64,000 bases of DNA from Ignavibacteriota bacterium (GTDB taxonomy: Bacteria; Bacteroidota; Ignavibacteria; Tepidaquicellales; Tepidaquicellaceae): NCBI GenBank assembly GCA_026390735.1, contig JAPLFJ010000029.1, positions 62,001-126,000 on the forward strand, written 5' to 3'. This document shows, in pieces, positions 1-8,315 of this stretch (position 1 is the stretch's first letter; each line of letters opens with the position of its first letter). The notes under the pieces were generated by a model. That model saw only the letters and a list, made by a program, of their open reading frames with translations, was not told where the DNA came from and made no database searches. A program made the position numbers and the translations under genes.

Positions 1-1
1 T

Positions 2-325
2 ATTGAAAAAGTGTCAACGTTTAATTTTGGCCCTGCAGACCTAAAAACATTTAATGTCCTGGAAATCGCAAAGATTTTAATATCCACATTTGATAAGAAC
101 ATTGACGAATTAATTGAAATTGAGAATCCTAAATATTATGAATCTGATTACCTGCAACTTGACAGTACAAAAGCTAATAAAGTATTGAAGTGGAATCCAT
201 TATTTGATATTGAGAAAAGCATAAAATCAACATCTGAATGGTATAAAGATTATTATTCAAGCAACAAACCGAAAGAAATAAGCATCAAGCATTTGAAAGA
301 ATACATAAAATTATTAAATATATGA
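2..325 (+). CDS. rfbG: CDP-glucose 4,6-dehydratase, C-terminal fragment (cut by window start)
   Basis: This is the last 107 codons of a short-chain dehydrogenase/reductase-type sugar-nucleotide dehydratase whose 5' part lies outside the window. The frame is open from base 2, so the GTG at 11 need not be the start. The visible part has the FNFGP segment, a LDSTKA motif, a KWNP motif and the TSEWYKDY end, a combination typical of the C-terminus of CDP-glucose 4,6-dehydratase. That enzyme makes CDP-4-keto-6-deoxyglucose, the entry to CDP-linked deoxy and amino sugars. It overlaps the next gene by four bases (ATGA), so the two are probably translationally coupled. The NAD-binding and catalytic parts cannot be checked here, so the substrate nucleotide is inferred from the C-terminal pattern. 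Confidence 0.75.
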   Translation: MEKVSTFNFGPADLKTFNVLEIAKILISTFDKNIDELIEIENPKYYESDYLQLDSTKANKVLKWNPLFDIEKSIKSTSEWYKDYYSSNKPKEISIKHLKEYIKLLNI

Positions 326-894
326 ATATAATAGAGAAAAAAATTAAAGGAGTTTTTGAAATATCATTGTCTCCACAGAATGATGAAAGAGGATTCTTTA
401 TGAGGGCTTATGATAACAAGATATTTGATTATTTTGGGATAGACAGAACCTGGGTTCAGGAGAACCATTCAAGGACAGACAAAAGGGGAGTTGTAAGGGG
501 ATTACACTTTCAACGTAGTCCATATGAAGAATCAAAATTAATAAGATGCATCAAAGGTTCAATTTACGATGTATATGTTGATCTGCGAAAAAAATCTCCT
601 ACATTCGGTAAATGGGATTCAGTTGAATTGTCGGAGCAGAACAGAAAAATGCTATTTCTTCCGAGAGGTTTTGCTCATGGATTTTGTACACTGAGCGAAG
701 TAAGTGAAGTTGTTTATAAAGTTGATAACTATTACAATAAAGATCATGAATCAGGATTAATTTGGAACGATAAAGATCTGCACATTTCCTGGCCTGTAGA
801 AGAACCAATACTTTCGGAAAAAGATAAGAAAAATTTAACTTTTGCTGAGTTTGTTTCAAAATCAACTAATGAGGTAGACGAAATATGTCTGTAA
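322..894 (+). CDS. RmlC-family dTDP/CDP-4-keto-sugar 3,5-epimerase
   Basis: This 190-residue cupin matches the dTDP-4-dehydrorhamnose 3,5-epimerase (RmlC) family in length and motifs: RGFFMRAY near residue 23, the catalytic-base His62 within RGLHFQ, YDVYVDLR, LPRGFAHGF, and a YKVDNYYNKDHE segment followed by GLIWND. The family epimerises C3 and/or C5 of NDP-4-keto-6-deoxyhexoses. Its partners are a CDP-glucose dehydratase upstream (4-base overlap) and a PLP aminotransferase downstream (10-base overlap), so a CDP-4-keto-6-deoxyglucose substrate is more likely than dTDP-rhamnose. No rmlA, rmlB or rmlD is visible in the window. The fold is secure; the substrate is inferred from context. Confidence 0.88.
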   Translation: MNIIEKKIKGVFEISLSPQNDERGFFMRAYDNKIFDYFGIDRTWVQENHSRTDKRGVVRGLHFQRSPYEESKLIRCIKGSIYDVYVDLRKKSPTFGKWDSVELSEQNRKMLFLPRGFAHGFCTLSEVSEVVYKVDNYYNKDHESGLIWNDKDLHISWPVEEPILSEKDKKNLTFAEFVSKSTNEVDEICL

Positions 895-2027
895 GATTAT
901 TTGCACCTTATCTCGGTGAAGATGAACTGAATGAGATAAGAGATTCGTTTGAGAAATCCTGGGTAGGATTAGGTGAAAAAGTATTTAAATTTGAAAATGC
1001 CTTCTCAGAATACTTAAAATGTAAAAACAGTATTGGTGTTAATTCTGCTACAGCTGGATTACATTTAGCACTTAACGCTTTTCGCTTCGAAAAAGGTAAA
1101 AAAGTTCTTGTCCCTGATATAACTTTTGCATCAACTGCTTTTGCACCTATATACAACGGTCTTGAACCTGTGTTTGTGGATGTTTGTGAAGATACAGTCA
1201 CAATGTCTGTGGAAGATTTGCAAAAGAAATACAATAAGGATTGTGTTGCTGTAATGCCAGTCCATTACGGTGGGCAGCCCGCAGTTATGGAAAAGATTAC
1301 TGATTTTGCAAAAGATCATAATCTTAAAATTGTAGAAGATTGTGCTCACACGATTGGAGCAAGTTATAAAGGAAAGAAATTAGGCCTTTGGGGGGACGTA
1401 GGCTGCTTTAGTTTTGAAGAAAAGAAAGCGATGACAACAGGTGACGGCGGAATGATTTGTACGAATGATACTGAAATTGCTGAAAGAATAAAATCTCCAA
1501 GATGGCTGGGTATAGATAAGGACACATACAAAAGAAGTTCGGGATATACATCAGTGGAAGAACTTGATGTTAAGCACTGGTATTATGACATTAATGAATT
1601 AGGGTTTAAGTACAATATGAATGATTTGTCGGCATCTATTGGATTGATTCAGTTGAAGAAGCTTAACTGGATGAATAACAGGAGGAGTGAAATCATAAGA
1701 AAATATCTTGATTCAATGAAAGACTTAAAGTATATAAGACCGATACTCCCGTTTGAACCGGAAAAATATTCGTACTGGTTGTTTGGTGTTAGATGCGGCA
1801 AGAGGGATGAATTAATTAAATCACTAAAGAGCAAGAAAATTGCAACAGGAGTTCATTACGTTCCACTAACACAGGTTAATTATTTCAAGAAATGGAAATC
1901 AGATTGTCCTGTAGCAGAGAAAATATGGAATGACTTTGTTACACTGCCATTGCACGTAATGTTAAGTGACAACGAAATTGAATTTGTCGTTGAGAGTTTG
2001 TATGAATATGAAAAGAATAACTATTAG
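885..2027 (+). CDS. DegT/DnrJ/EryC1/StrS-family sugar aminotransferase
   Basis: This 380-residue fold-type I PLP enzyme is of the sugar aminotransferase family. It has PDITFASTA near residue 78, EDCAHTIGA with the PLP-contacting Asp152, and CFSFEEKKAMTTGDGG, where Lys181 aligns with the PLP lysine. That lysine argues against a CDP-4-keto-6-deoxyglucose 3-dehydratase (RfbH/E1), which has histidine at the site, and for a true aminotransferase. With the upstream CDP-glucose dehydratase and epimerase, it would place an amino group at C4 (or C3) of a CDP-6-deoxyhexose. It starts ten bases inside the preceding gene and is followed after three bases by a glycosyltransferase. The position aminated cannot be read from sequence. 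Confidence 0.88.
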   Translation: MSVRLFAPYLGEDELNEIRDSFEKSWVGLGEKVFKFENAFSEYLKCKNSIGVNSATAGLHLALNAFRFEKGKKVLVPDITFASTAFAPIYNGLEPVFVDVCEDTVTMSVEDLQKKYNKDCVAVMPVHYGGQPAVMEKITDFAKDHNLKIVEDCAHTIGASYKGKKLGLWGDVGCFSFEEKKAMTTGDGGMICTNDTEIAERIKSPRWLGIDKDTYKRSSGYTSVEELDVKHWYYDINELGFKYNMNDLSASIGLIQLKKLNWMNNRRSEIIRKYLDSMKDLKYIRPILPFEPEKYSYWLFGVRCGKRDELIKSLKSKKIATGVHYVPLTQVNYFKKWKSDCPVAEKIWNDFVTLPLHVMLSDNEIEFVVESLYEYEKNNY

Positions 2028-2030
2028 AGT

Positions 2031-2957
2031 TTGAACTTTCCCAAGGTTATAGTATTAGTCCTGAGTTATAACGGAAAATATCTTTTAGAGGATGCACTAA
2101 ATTCTTATTTGAAAAATGATTATGCTAATTATCAGATTATGGTAATTGATAACGGCTCAGATGATGGAACTGTAGATTATGTTAATGAAAATTTTAAGAA
2201 TATCCTTGTAAGAAGAATTGAGAAAAATCAGGGATATTCGGGTGGATTCAATTTCGGACTTAACATAGCTTTTAATGAAATGAATGCGGACTATGCTTTG
2301 ATAACAAACAATGATGTTGTTGCAGATAAAGATATTATTTCAGAGCTGGTGAAAGTAGCTGTAACGGATGATAAGATTGGCTTTACGACTGGTAAAGTTT
2401 ATTTCAATGAAAAGAAAGACACATTACAGACAGTTGGTATGAGCTATGACCCGGTAAGGTTAAACGGCGGTCATATTGGAAATGCAGAAATTGATAAAGG
2501 ACAATACGATAAAGTTACTGAAAGATATTTTGCAGATGATGTATTTACGATGGTGAATAAAAATTTGTATAAGGAAATAGGCGGCTACGACCCTGAGTTT
2601 GTTCTCCAGGCAGAACAGTTTGACTGGCAGATGAGGGCAAAGGAGAAAGGTTATAAAATAATGTTCACACCACACGCAAAATTATGGCATAAGGAAAGTA
2701 TGACAATTGGGAAACACTCGCCTGCAAAACTTTATTTCGATGCAAGAAACCCAATGATAGTACTAATGAAGTATGTAGACGCTAAAGCATTTAAAAAATA
2801 CTTATGGCTGCACTTTAAAAAAGATACTTTGCGGGCTTCACTTGTGAACCTGAAGCATTTCTATTTCAGGATTGCATTAAACATCTGGCTTGGTTTCTTT
2901 TCCGGAATTATGTGGGGAATAAAGAATAAGAAATTAACTATGAAACATATTTTCTAA
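2031..2957 (+). CDS. Family 2 glycosyltransferase (rhamnosyltransferase-like)
   Basis: This 308-residue inverting GT-A glycosyltransferase begins with the VIVLVLSYNGKYLLEDAL nucleotide-binding strand, then VIDNGSDDGT near residue 38 and a DXD-equivalent ITNNDVV near residue 91. A GGYDPEFVLQAEQFDWQMRAKEKGY acceptor-side segment and a basic amphipathic C-terminus follow, resembling WbbL-type rhamnosyltransferases. It should transfer one sugar from a nucleotide donor to the undecaprenyl-linked repeat unit at the inner membrane face. The start is a TTG three bases after the previous stop; there is no in-frame ATG before the conserved first strand. Donor and acceptor are unknown. Confidence 0.88.
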   Translation: MNFPKVIVLVLSYNGKYLLEDALNSYLKNDYANYQIMVIDNGSDDGTVDYVNENFKNILVRRIEKNQGYSGGFNFGLNIAFNEMNADYALITNNDVVADKDIISELVKVAVTDDKIGFTTGKVYFNEKKDTLQTVGMSYDPVRLNGGHIGNAEIDKGQYDKVTERYFADDVFTMVNKNLYKEIGGYDPEFVLQAEQFDWQMRAKEKGYKIMFTPHAKLWHKESMTIGKHSPAKLYFDARNPMIVLMKYVDAKAFKKYLWLHFKKDTLRASLVNLKHFYFRIALNIWLGFFSGIMWGIKNKKLTMKHIF

Positions 2958-3523
2958 TGGGTATAGGGATAAGAAAATCGTTTTTTAAAATATATTCAGT
3001 CCTTAAGGTTACTGAATTTGGTGTAAGAAAATATCTCTTTGGTTTTGAAACAGCAAATCAAATGGTTTCACGCTTTGATAAGATTACCTTAGTAAAAGTT
3101 CTGAAAAAATATGGAGCAACGATAGGGGATGGTTGTGATATTGAATGTGGATTAACATTCCATAACTGTTTTGATTATATAGGGTTGAAAGTTGGTGCTA
3201 ATGTTCATATCGGAAAGAACTGCTTCTTTGATTTAGCAGATGAAGTCAGGATTGAATCTAACGTTGTAGTATCTATGAACACAAGTTTTATCACTCACAT
3301 AAATATGAAGAAGTCGCAACTGGAAAAAATATTTAAACCTAAAACTGAAAAATTAATTATAGGAAAGAATACATACGTTGGTGCAAATTGCTGTTTACTA
3401 ATGGGAGTTGAACTCGGAGAAAATTGTTTTGTCGCAGCGGGAAGTGTAGTTACAAAATCTTTTAATAGTGATTCGTTTATAGCGGGTGTACCGGCAGTAT
3501 TGAAAAGGATGATAACTAAATAA
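2957..3523 (+). CDS. Left-handed beta-helix acyltransferase (serine/maltose O-acetyltransferase type)
   Basis: This 188-residue protein has a helical N-terminus (about residues 1-50) followed by hexapeptide repeats. Visible turns include VGANVHIGKNCFF, IESNVVVSMNT, IGKNTYVGANCCLLMGVELGENCFVAAGSVVTKSF and the typical GVPAVLKR terminus. It belongs to the LbH acyltransferases that usually transfer acetyl from acetyl-CoA to a sugar hydroxyl or amine. A His in SFITHINMK near residue 114 could be the catalytic base. It overlaps genes on both sides by one base (TAATG), so it is part of the same transcript and probably O-acetylates a repeat-unit sugar. The acyl acceptor is not determinable. Confidence 0.85.
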   Translation: MGIGIRKSFFKIYSVLKVTEFGVRKYLFGFETANQMVSRFDKITLVKVLKKYGATIGDGCDIECGLTFHNCFDYIGLKVGANVHIGKNCFFDLADEVRIESNVVVSMNTSFITHINMKKSQLEKIFKPKTEKLIIGKNTYVGANCCLLMGVELGENCFVAAGSVVTKSFNSDSFIAGVPAVLKRMITK

Positions 3524-5013
3524 TGTTAGCCCAGAAATTAGCTTTAAGTTATTCGAGTAAGATTGCTGTTCAGGCTGTGCAAATGATTGCAATGTTTATC
3601 GTTGCAAGAATTGTAGGTCCTACAGTTCTTGGAACTCTTGCATTTGGCTTAGCATTCGTTTCGATGTTTCTCTTCATTGCTGATTTAGGTTTAGGTTCTG
3701 CACATATAAAGCTGATTTCCGAAGGGCAGGACGAAAGCAAATGCATAGGTACGTTTGCAGTTCTGAAATCTGGAATGATAATGGTGTTCTCTCTAACCGT
3801 TCTTGGATATTATGTTGTGCAGAAATATGTTTTACAGATACCGTTTGAAAGCAAGGAGCACGAATACGTTATACTGATTTATTTATTGATTACAACAATC
3901 GGTCAGTTCTTTTCTATAGCAAGTTCTACATTTGCAGCAAAGACAGAACAGGCAAAACAGGATATTCCAAACTTTATACAGATTACACTGTATCAGATTC
4001 TTCGGATTATTTTTGCCGTCTTGGGTGCAACTGCAATCGGTCTTGCGTTTTCAAATTTAGCGGCAGTAGTACTTGTGATTCCTTTGTACTTATATTTATT
4101 CAAAGATTATAAAGTAGGGAAGTTTGATAAAGAATTAGCGATGAAGTATTTTAAAATCTCGCTTCCGCTTCTGGTGATTACAATCGTACAAACAATTATA
4201 TATTCAACTGACAGAGTTATACTTCAATACCTGACAAATTCAGAAGAGGTCGGTTATTATTCTGCAGGTTTTTCGATAGGTCAGTTCATCAGACTTATAG
4301 AGGCTTCGGTTGGTTTGCTTTTCTTCCCGATGTTCTCGGCATTGATTGCAAAAGGAGAGTTTGGAACTATCAACAGCAGAATAAATAAGTATGAAAGGTT
4401 TAATTTAATATTTATTCTTCCGTTGGTTGCTGCAATTTCTATCTGTTCGGATTTAGTTGTGAAGTTAGCACTTGGACATAAATATCTGGAGACTATTCCT
4501 GTACTTGGTTTCATAAATATATCGATGTACGTTTCAGTTGTGACATTACCATATATGAATTTGATTTCCGGCAAGGGATTGTTCAAACAGTCCGCTTACA
4601 TATATTTATTCTCGCTGATTATTTATGCAGGTTTTGCTTTTGTACTTGTCTCGCCGAATGTTTTTAACCTTAAGGGTGTAGGCATTGCTGGCTCGCTGAT
4701 TGCTGTAAACTTATTCCTTGGGATTCTGTTTGCAATCTATTCAAAACGGAAAATGCCTGACGTGCATTTGTTTCAAAGCAAATTGATAATGATTTATGGA
4801 ATTGTCGTCAGCGTTTTATTTCTGGTTGTATATCTTTATATGGATACCCTGCTTTCCCACATACTGACGGCAGTGGGTTATTTACTTGTGTACTTTGGAA
4901 TAGGATTTCTTGCTAAGATGTTTAAGATAGAAGATGTGCGAATGGTGCTTGAATTATTGAACTCAAAAAAACTATTAGGTTATATAAACTCTGAAATGAA
5001 AAATAGGAAATAA
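3523..5013 (+). CDS. wzx: Wzx-type oligosaccharide flippase (MOP superfamily)
   Basis: This 496-residue polytopic membrane protein has about 12-14 hydrophobic segments. Its N-terminus (SSKIAVQAVQMIAMFIVARIVGP, then LGTLAFGLAFVSMFLFIADLGLGSAHIK) is typical of the polysaccharide_synt family. A cytoplasmic loop with TDRVILQYLTNSEEVGYYSAG near residue 230 is the usual mid-protein hallmark. It would flip undecaprenyl-diphosphate-linked repeat units to the periplasm in a Wzx/Wzy-type pathway. It is coupled to genes on both sides by TAATG overlaps. No clear Wzy polymerase is found in the same operon. Flippase identity is secure by fold; substrate preference is unknown. Confidence 0.9.
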   Translation: MLAQKLALSYSSKIAVQAVQMIAMFIVARIVGPTVLGTLAFGLAFVSMFLFIADLGLGSAHIKLISEGQDESKCIGTFAVLKSGMIMVFSLTVLGYYVVQKYVLQIPFESKEHEYVILIYLLITTIGQFFSIASSTFAAKTEQAKQDIPNFIQITLYQILRIIFAVLGATAIGLAFSNLAAVVLVIPLYLYLFKDYKVGKFDKELAMKYFKISLPLLVITIVQTIIYSTDRVILQYLTNSEEVGYYSAGFSIGQFIRLIEASVGLLFFPMFSALIAKGEFGTINSRINKYERFNLIFILPLVAAISICSDLVVKLALGHKYLETIPVLGFINISMYVSVVTLPYMNLISGKGLFKQSAYIYLFSLIIYAGFAFVLVSPNVFNLKGVGIAGSLIAVNLFLGILFAIYSKRKMPDVHLFQSKLIMIYGIVVSVLFLVVYLYMDTLLSHILTAVGYLLVYFGIGFLAKMFKIEDVRMVLELLNSKKLLGYINSEMKNRK

Positions 5014-5993
5014 TGGAATTAAAAGATAAAAGAGTATTGGTTATCGGCGGTTCCGGTTTTATCGGAAGTTACGTAGTTGGTGAATTGCTTAAAGAAGATG
5101 TGAAGGAAGTGATCATATACGATAACTTCACGCGCGGTAAGATGTCGAACATAGAAGAGCATCTGAAAGATAAAAGGTGTTATGTAAATCCCACCGGCGG
5201 CGACGTACGTGACGTTGATATTCTAAATCAGGCAATGGAAGGTATTGACTACGTCATTCATCTTGCGGCGATGTGGCTTCTGCATTGCAAAGATTTTCCG
5301 GGAACGGCATTCGACGTGAACATAAAAGGCACTTACAATGTACTCGATGCCTGCGTGAAGAATAAAGTGAAGAAACTAATCTATTCTTCCTCGGCTTCAG
5401 TTTACGGAGATGCTGTTGAAATTCCTATGAAGGAAAGCCATCCTTTCAACAATAAAAATTTTTATGGTGCAACAAAGATTTCCGGCGAGGCGATGTGCAC
5501 CGCCATTAACGACCGTTACGGACTTGAAGTCATCGGTCTGCGGTATATGAATGTCTACGGACCGAATCAGGACCAGAACGCCGCATACACGGGAGTGATT
5601 CCAATTATGCTGAACAAGATTTCAAAGAACGAAACACCTGTGATTAACGGTGACGGAAGTCAGGCATACGATTTTATTTACGTAGAAGATGTTGCGCGTG
5701 CAAACGTTCAGGCGATAAAGACGGATGTTGCGTTTGGATTTTACAACGTTGGCTCTGAAGTGCAGACAACCATCAAAGAGTTGTGCGATTTAATTTTAAA
5801 GATGAAAAGTTCCAAACTTAGCGTTACATATAAACCATATTCCGAAGACGATGCAAGACAGTTTGTGAAAAACAGAATCGGCTCGAAAGAGAAAGCAGAG
5901 AACGAAATCGGATTCAGGTATAAATATTCACTCGAAGAAGGTTTGCAAAAATTAATAGACTGGCGAATCAGTACGGGAGTTGACGAAAAATGA
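5013..5993 (+). CDS. NAD-dependent sugar-nucleotide epimerase/dehydratase (GalE-like extended SDR)
   Basis: This 326-residue extended SDR has the Rossmann motif GGSGFIG at residues 12-18, HLAAMW near 83, SSSASVYG from 125 and the catalytic pair Tyr151/Lys155 (YGATK). The LRYMNVYGPNQD segment near 177 and the GDGSQAYDFIYVEDVARA segment near 222 are typical of UDP-glucose 4-epimerase-like enzymes. It overlaps the next gene, an aminotransferase, by four bases, so the pair probably epimerises or oxidises a UDP-sugar and then aminates it. The DNA from about 5.1 kb is visibly richer in G/C at third positions than the preceding genes. Exact reaction unknown. Confidence 0.85.
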   Translation: MELKDKRVLVIGGSGFIGSYVVGELLKEDVKEVIIYDNFTRGKMSNIEEHLKDKRCYVNPTGGDVRDVDILNQAMEGIDYVIHLAAMWLLHCKDFPGTAFDVNIKGTYNVLDACVKNKVKKLIYSSSASVYGDAVEIPMKESHPFNNKNFYGATKISGEAMCTAINDRYGLEVIGLRYMNVYGPNQDQNAAYTGVIPIMLNKISKNETPVINGDGSQAYDFIYVEDVARANVQAIKTDVAFGFYNVGSEVQTTIKELCDLILKMKSSKLSVTYKPYSEDDARQFVKNRIGSKEKAENEIGFRYKYSLEEGLQKLIDWRISTGVDEK

Positions 5994-7156
5994 AAATACC
6001 AATAGCAAAAACATTATTCACCGAAGAAGACTACGACGGCGTAAGAAAAGTTCTTGAGTCGGGCTGGGTTGTGCAGGGTCCGCGCGTGAAGGAATTTGAA
6101 GACCTCTGGAACGAATTCACAGGCTCAAAAAATTCCGTTGCAGTAACAAGCTGTACAACAGCTTTGCATCTTGCGTTAATCACTGCGGGCATAAAAGCGG
6201 GGGAGGAAGTTATCGTTCCTGCATTCACTTGGGTTGCAACTGCAAACGCAGTCGAGTACACGGGCGCCGTGCCTGTATTCTGCGACGTAGATTTAAACAC
6301 TTTCAACATAGACGTTACAAAAATAGAAAGCCGCATCACGGAAAAAACAAAAGCAATCGTTCCCGTTCACCTTTTCGGACTGGCAGTTGAAATGGATGCC
6401 GTGATGGCAATCGCACGAAAGCATAACATAAAAGTTATAGAAGATGCTGCCTGCGGTTTCGGCGCATACTATAAAGAAGTTCACGCAGGAAACTTCGGCG
6501 ACTTCGGCTGTTTTTCTTTCCATCCGCGAAAAGCAATCACAACGGGCGAGGGCGGAATGATTACTACAAACAATTCCGAAGACGCAGAAACTTTGCGTTC
6601 TCTTCGCGACCACGGAGCATCGGTTTCCGACCTTATGCGTCACGAAGGACACAAGCCGTACCTGCTTCCCGAATTTCCGCATCTTGGTTATAACTACAGA
6701 ATGACTGACATTCAGGCATCGCTCGGGGTTTCGCAGATGAAACGCGCTCATGCAATTTGCGAACGCCGCAACGAAGTTGTAAAGATTTTATCGGACGGCT
6801 TGAAAAATATAGAATGGCTGAAGCTTCCCGTAGTCGGCAAAGATTTCAAACACGGGTATCAGTCGTACGTTTGTATGTTTGCCCCCGAAGAAATTACTGC
6901 GGTAAACGTAGGCGAAATAAATTCACGCAGAAACAAATTTATGGACTACCTGCTTGCGAACGGAATATCCACCCGTCCGGGCACACACGCAGTTCACAAC
7001 CTTGAGTATTACGCGAAGAAGTACAGCATAAAACCAACGGATTTCCTGAACTCGTACGTCGCCGATCAGTGCAGCATATCTTTACCCGTTTTCCCCGGCC
7101 TCACGGCAGAGGAAATAAATTATATAATAGAGAAGATTCAGAAGTATGATGTATAG
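5990..7156 (+). CDS. DegT/DnrJ/EryC1/StrS-family sugar aminotransferase
   Basis: This 388-residue PLP-dependent sugar aminotransferase has PAFTWVATANA near residue 77, EDAACGFGA with Asp152, and CFSFHPRKAITTGEGG with the Schiff-base Lys181. LGYNYRMTDIQASLG near 233 and the C-terminal TRPGTHAVH region are also typical. It closely resembles the perosamine/WbpE-like group and lies directly after an epimerase/dehydratase, so it probably transaminates that enzyme's keto product. Its stop codon is overlapped by a short frame at 7146-7280, and the accessory island begins just after. The GC-rich third positions match 5.1-7.28 kb and 11.3-12.4 kb, not the AT-rich island that separates them. Confidence 0.9.
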   Translation: MKIPIAKTLFTEEDYDGVRKVLESGWVVQGPRVKEFEDLWNEFTGSKNSVAVTSCTTALHLALITAGIKAGEEVIVPAFTWVATANAVEYTGAVPVFCDVDLNTFNIDVTKIESRITEKTKAIVPVHLFGLAVEMDAVMAIARKHNIKVIEDAACGFGAYYKEVHAGNFGDFGCFSFHPRKAITTGEGGMITTNNSEDAETLRSLRDHGASVSDLMRHEGHKPYLLPEFPHLGYNYRMTDIQASLGVSQMKRAHAICERRNEVVKILSDGLKNIEWLKLPVVGKDFKHGYQSYVCMFAPEEITAVNVGEINSRRNKFMDYLLANGISTRPGTHAVHNLEYYAKKYSIKPTDFLNSYVADQCSISLPVFPGLTAEEINYIIEKIQKYDV

Positions 7157-7280
7157 AAGTGAAAAATACACCGAAAAAGAAGTTCTGGTCAGCGAGCTTG
7201 GCGACCTCGGCTACAGCTACCTGAACGTAACAAACAAAGACAGCGCCAAATCCGGAAAATTCAGCGTAAAAATCATTTAG
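7146..7280 (+). pseudogene. 44-codon reading frame at island border, probably the remnant 5' end of a glycan-locus gene
   Basis: A frame starting ATGATG inside the aminotransferase stop region reads 44 codons (MMYRSEKYTEKEVLVSELGD, then about 24 more residues ending SVKII) and stops at TAG 7278-7280. The 11-base overlap with the upstream gene and its GC-rich codons are those of an operon member, but 44 residues form no recognisable domain. Immediately after the stop the sequence becomes AT-rich. The simplest reading is the truncated head of a gene interrupted by insertion of the 7.3-11.3 kb island. A genuine small protein is possible. I do not recognise the family. Confidence 0.45.
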
Positions 7281-7289
7281 AAGAAAATT

Positions 7290-7326
7290 ATCTTTCTCCT
7301 TTCCTGCGTCAGCAGGGAAGGAAGAT
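7290..7326. repeat. Imperfect stem-loop at left border of the accessory island
   Basis: ATCTTTCTCCTTTCCTGC (7290-7307) and GCAGGGAAGGAAGAT (7312-7326) can pair around a GTCA loop with a few mismatches, bulges and G-U pairs. There is no T-tract on the + side, so it is not a standard terminator for the upstream operon; read on the - strand it is followed by a T-rich stretch. The surrounding 127-nt gap (7281-7407) holds nothing else I can identify. It may be a boundary structure of the inserted DNA. Confidence 0.4.
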
Positions 7327-7407
7327 TAAAACAAATACCACTTAGGGAATAGAAACACATCTTGAAGAATTTCAAAATTAGTAACGGTTTTAAAATGTAA
7401 CGGCTAA

Positions 7408-7896
7408 ATGACATTGAACATAGTAAATATAAAAGAAGCCGCGAGAAAAAAATCACTTGGTGAATTGGGAGAATTATTTGCTTTAAAAGCATTTGTTGAT
7501 AAGAAGTTTGATAGAATTAGGAATATAAATGACCATGTTATGAATGAAACTTTTGCTGATATAACATGCGAAAAAGATGCTCAAAACTATGTTGTTAGTG
7601 TTAAAGCTAGAAATAAATTTCAGAAAAACGGAAAGCTAAATACGAGATACAATCTTGGAAAAGATGTTTATGAAAAAGCCTTATCTTCAGAGAAAAAGTA
7701 TAAAGCAAAAGCTTGCTGGATGGCAATACAATTTGACCGTAATTCATTTTCCGTTTATTTTGGTTATTTAAAAGATCTAAATGGCAGTAGAGCAATTCCA
7801 GTGGACAAATGTGAAAAAGGATTGTGTGGTGAAATATGGGTAAATAACAAACGTCACTATTTTGATTTTGATTATTATACTAACAGAGAAAGATAA
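7408..7896 (+). CDS. Putative PD-(D/E)XK-fold nuclease, partner of an HNH protein
   Basis: This 162-residue protein has the order of motifs expected in the PD-(D/E)XK nuclease fold: an N-terminal helix with GELGELFALKAF (Glu22), then FADITCEKD with Asp51, then a strand YVVSVKAR giving S64-x-K66. The usual acidic residue of the (D/E)xK motif is a serine here, so activity is uncertain. The basic, aromatic C-terminus shows no other domain. An HNH nuclease follows after six bases, so the two form a cassette. No modification methyltransferase is adjacent, which argues against a classic type II system; an anti-phage or modification-dependent nuclease pair is possible. Fold assignment is by motif order only. 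Confidence 0.5.
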   Translation: MTLNIVNIKEAARKKSLGELGELFALKAFVDKKFDRIRNINDHVMNETFADITCEKDAQNYVVSVKARNKFQKNGKLNTRYNLGKDVYEKALSSEKKYKAKACWMAIQFDRNSFSVYFGYLKDLNGSRAIPVDKCEKGLCGEIWVNNKRHYFDFDYYTNRER

Positions 7897-7902
7897 ATAA
7901 AA

Positions 7903-8259
7903 TTGGCTAATCGTTGGGGCATACCGAAAGAGGTAGAAGAATTGGTAAAGAGAAGCGATCTTAATTGTGTATACTGTGGGATTTCGTTTACTAATACAGT
8001 AGCAACTTATATGACAAGACCAACCTGGGAACACATAATTAACGACATTAGAATTAATGGTCCTGAAAAAATTGCTCTTTGCTGCGGTTCCTGTAACGCA
8101 AGTAAGGGAACAAAGCAATTAACTGACTGGCTAAATAGCAAATATTGCATAACGAAAGGTATTACAATAAATAGTGTTTCCTCGATAGTTAAAAAATATT
8201 TAGAAGGTCAAGTAAACAAACCTCTAACGCAGGTTTTGCATCAATCGGACTGTGAATAA
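7903..8259 (+). CDS. HNH endonuclease
   Basis: This 118-residue protein has a compact zinc-bound HNH domain. CVYC at residues 22-25 is the first zinc knuckle, TWEHIIND carries the catalytic His with the following Asn/Asp, and CCGSCNASKGTK is the second knuckle with the conserved CNxxKG. The family cuts DNA with a single divalent metal. The start is a TTG six bases after the PD-(D/E)XK-like gene. The C-terminal ~35 residues are low in features. Size and context suggest a stand-alone restriction or defence nuclease working with its neighbour, not a homing endonuclease. Confidence 0.82.
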   Translation: MANRWGIPKEVEELVKRSDLNCVYCGISFTNTVATYMTRPTWEHIINDIRINGPEKIALCCGSCNASKGTKQLTDWLNSKYCITKGITINSVSSIVKKYLEGQVNKPLTQVLHQSDCE

Positions 8260-8315
8260 ATATATATATAATATTGAAAGAACACCACTTAATATTTAAC
8301 AAAATTAATAAGCTA

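Noticed and set aside
885-2027. Assignment as CDP-4-keto-6-deoxyglucose 3-dehydratase (RfbH)
   Set aside because: The PLP-site residue is Lys181, not the histidine expected of RfbH.
6293-6751. 152-codon open frame on the - strand
   Set aside because: Entirely antisense to the PLP aminotransferase at 5990-7156, with no recognisable domain.
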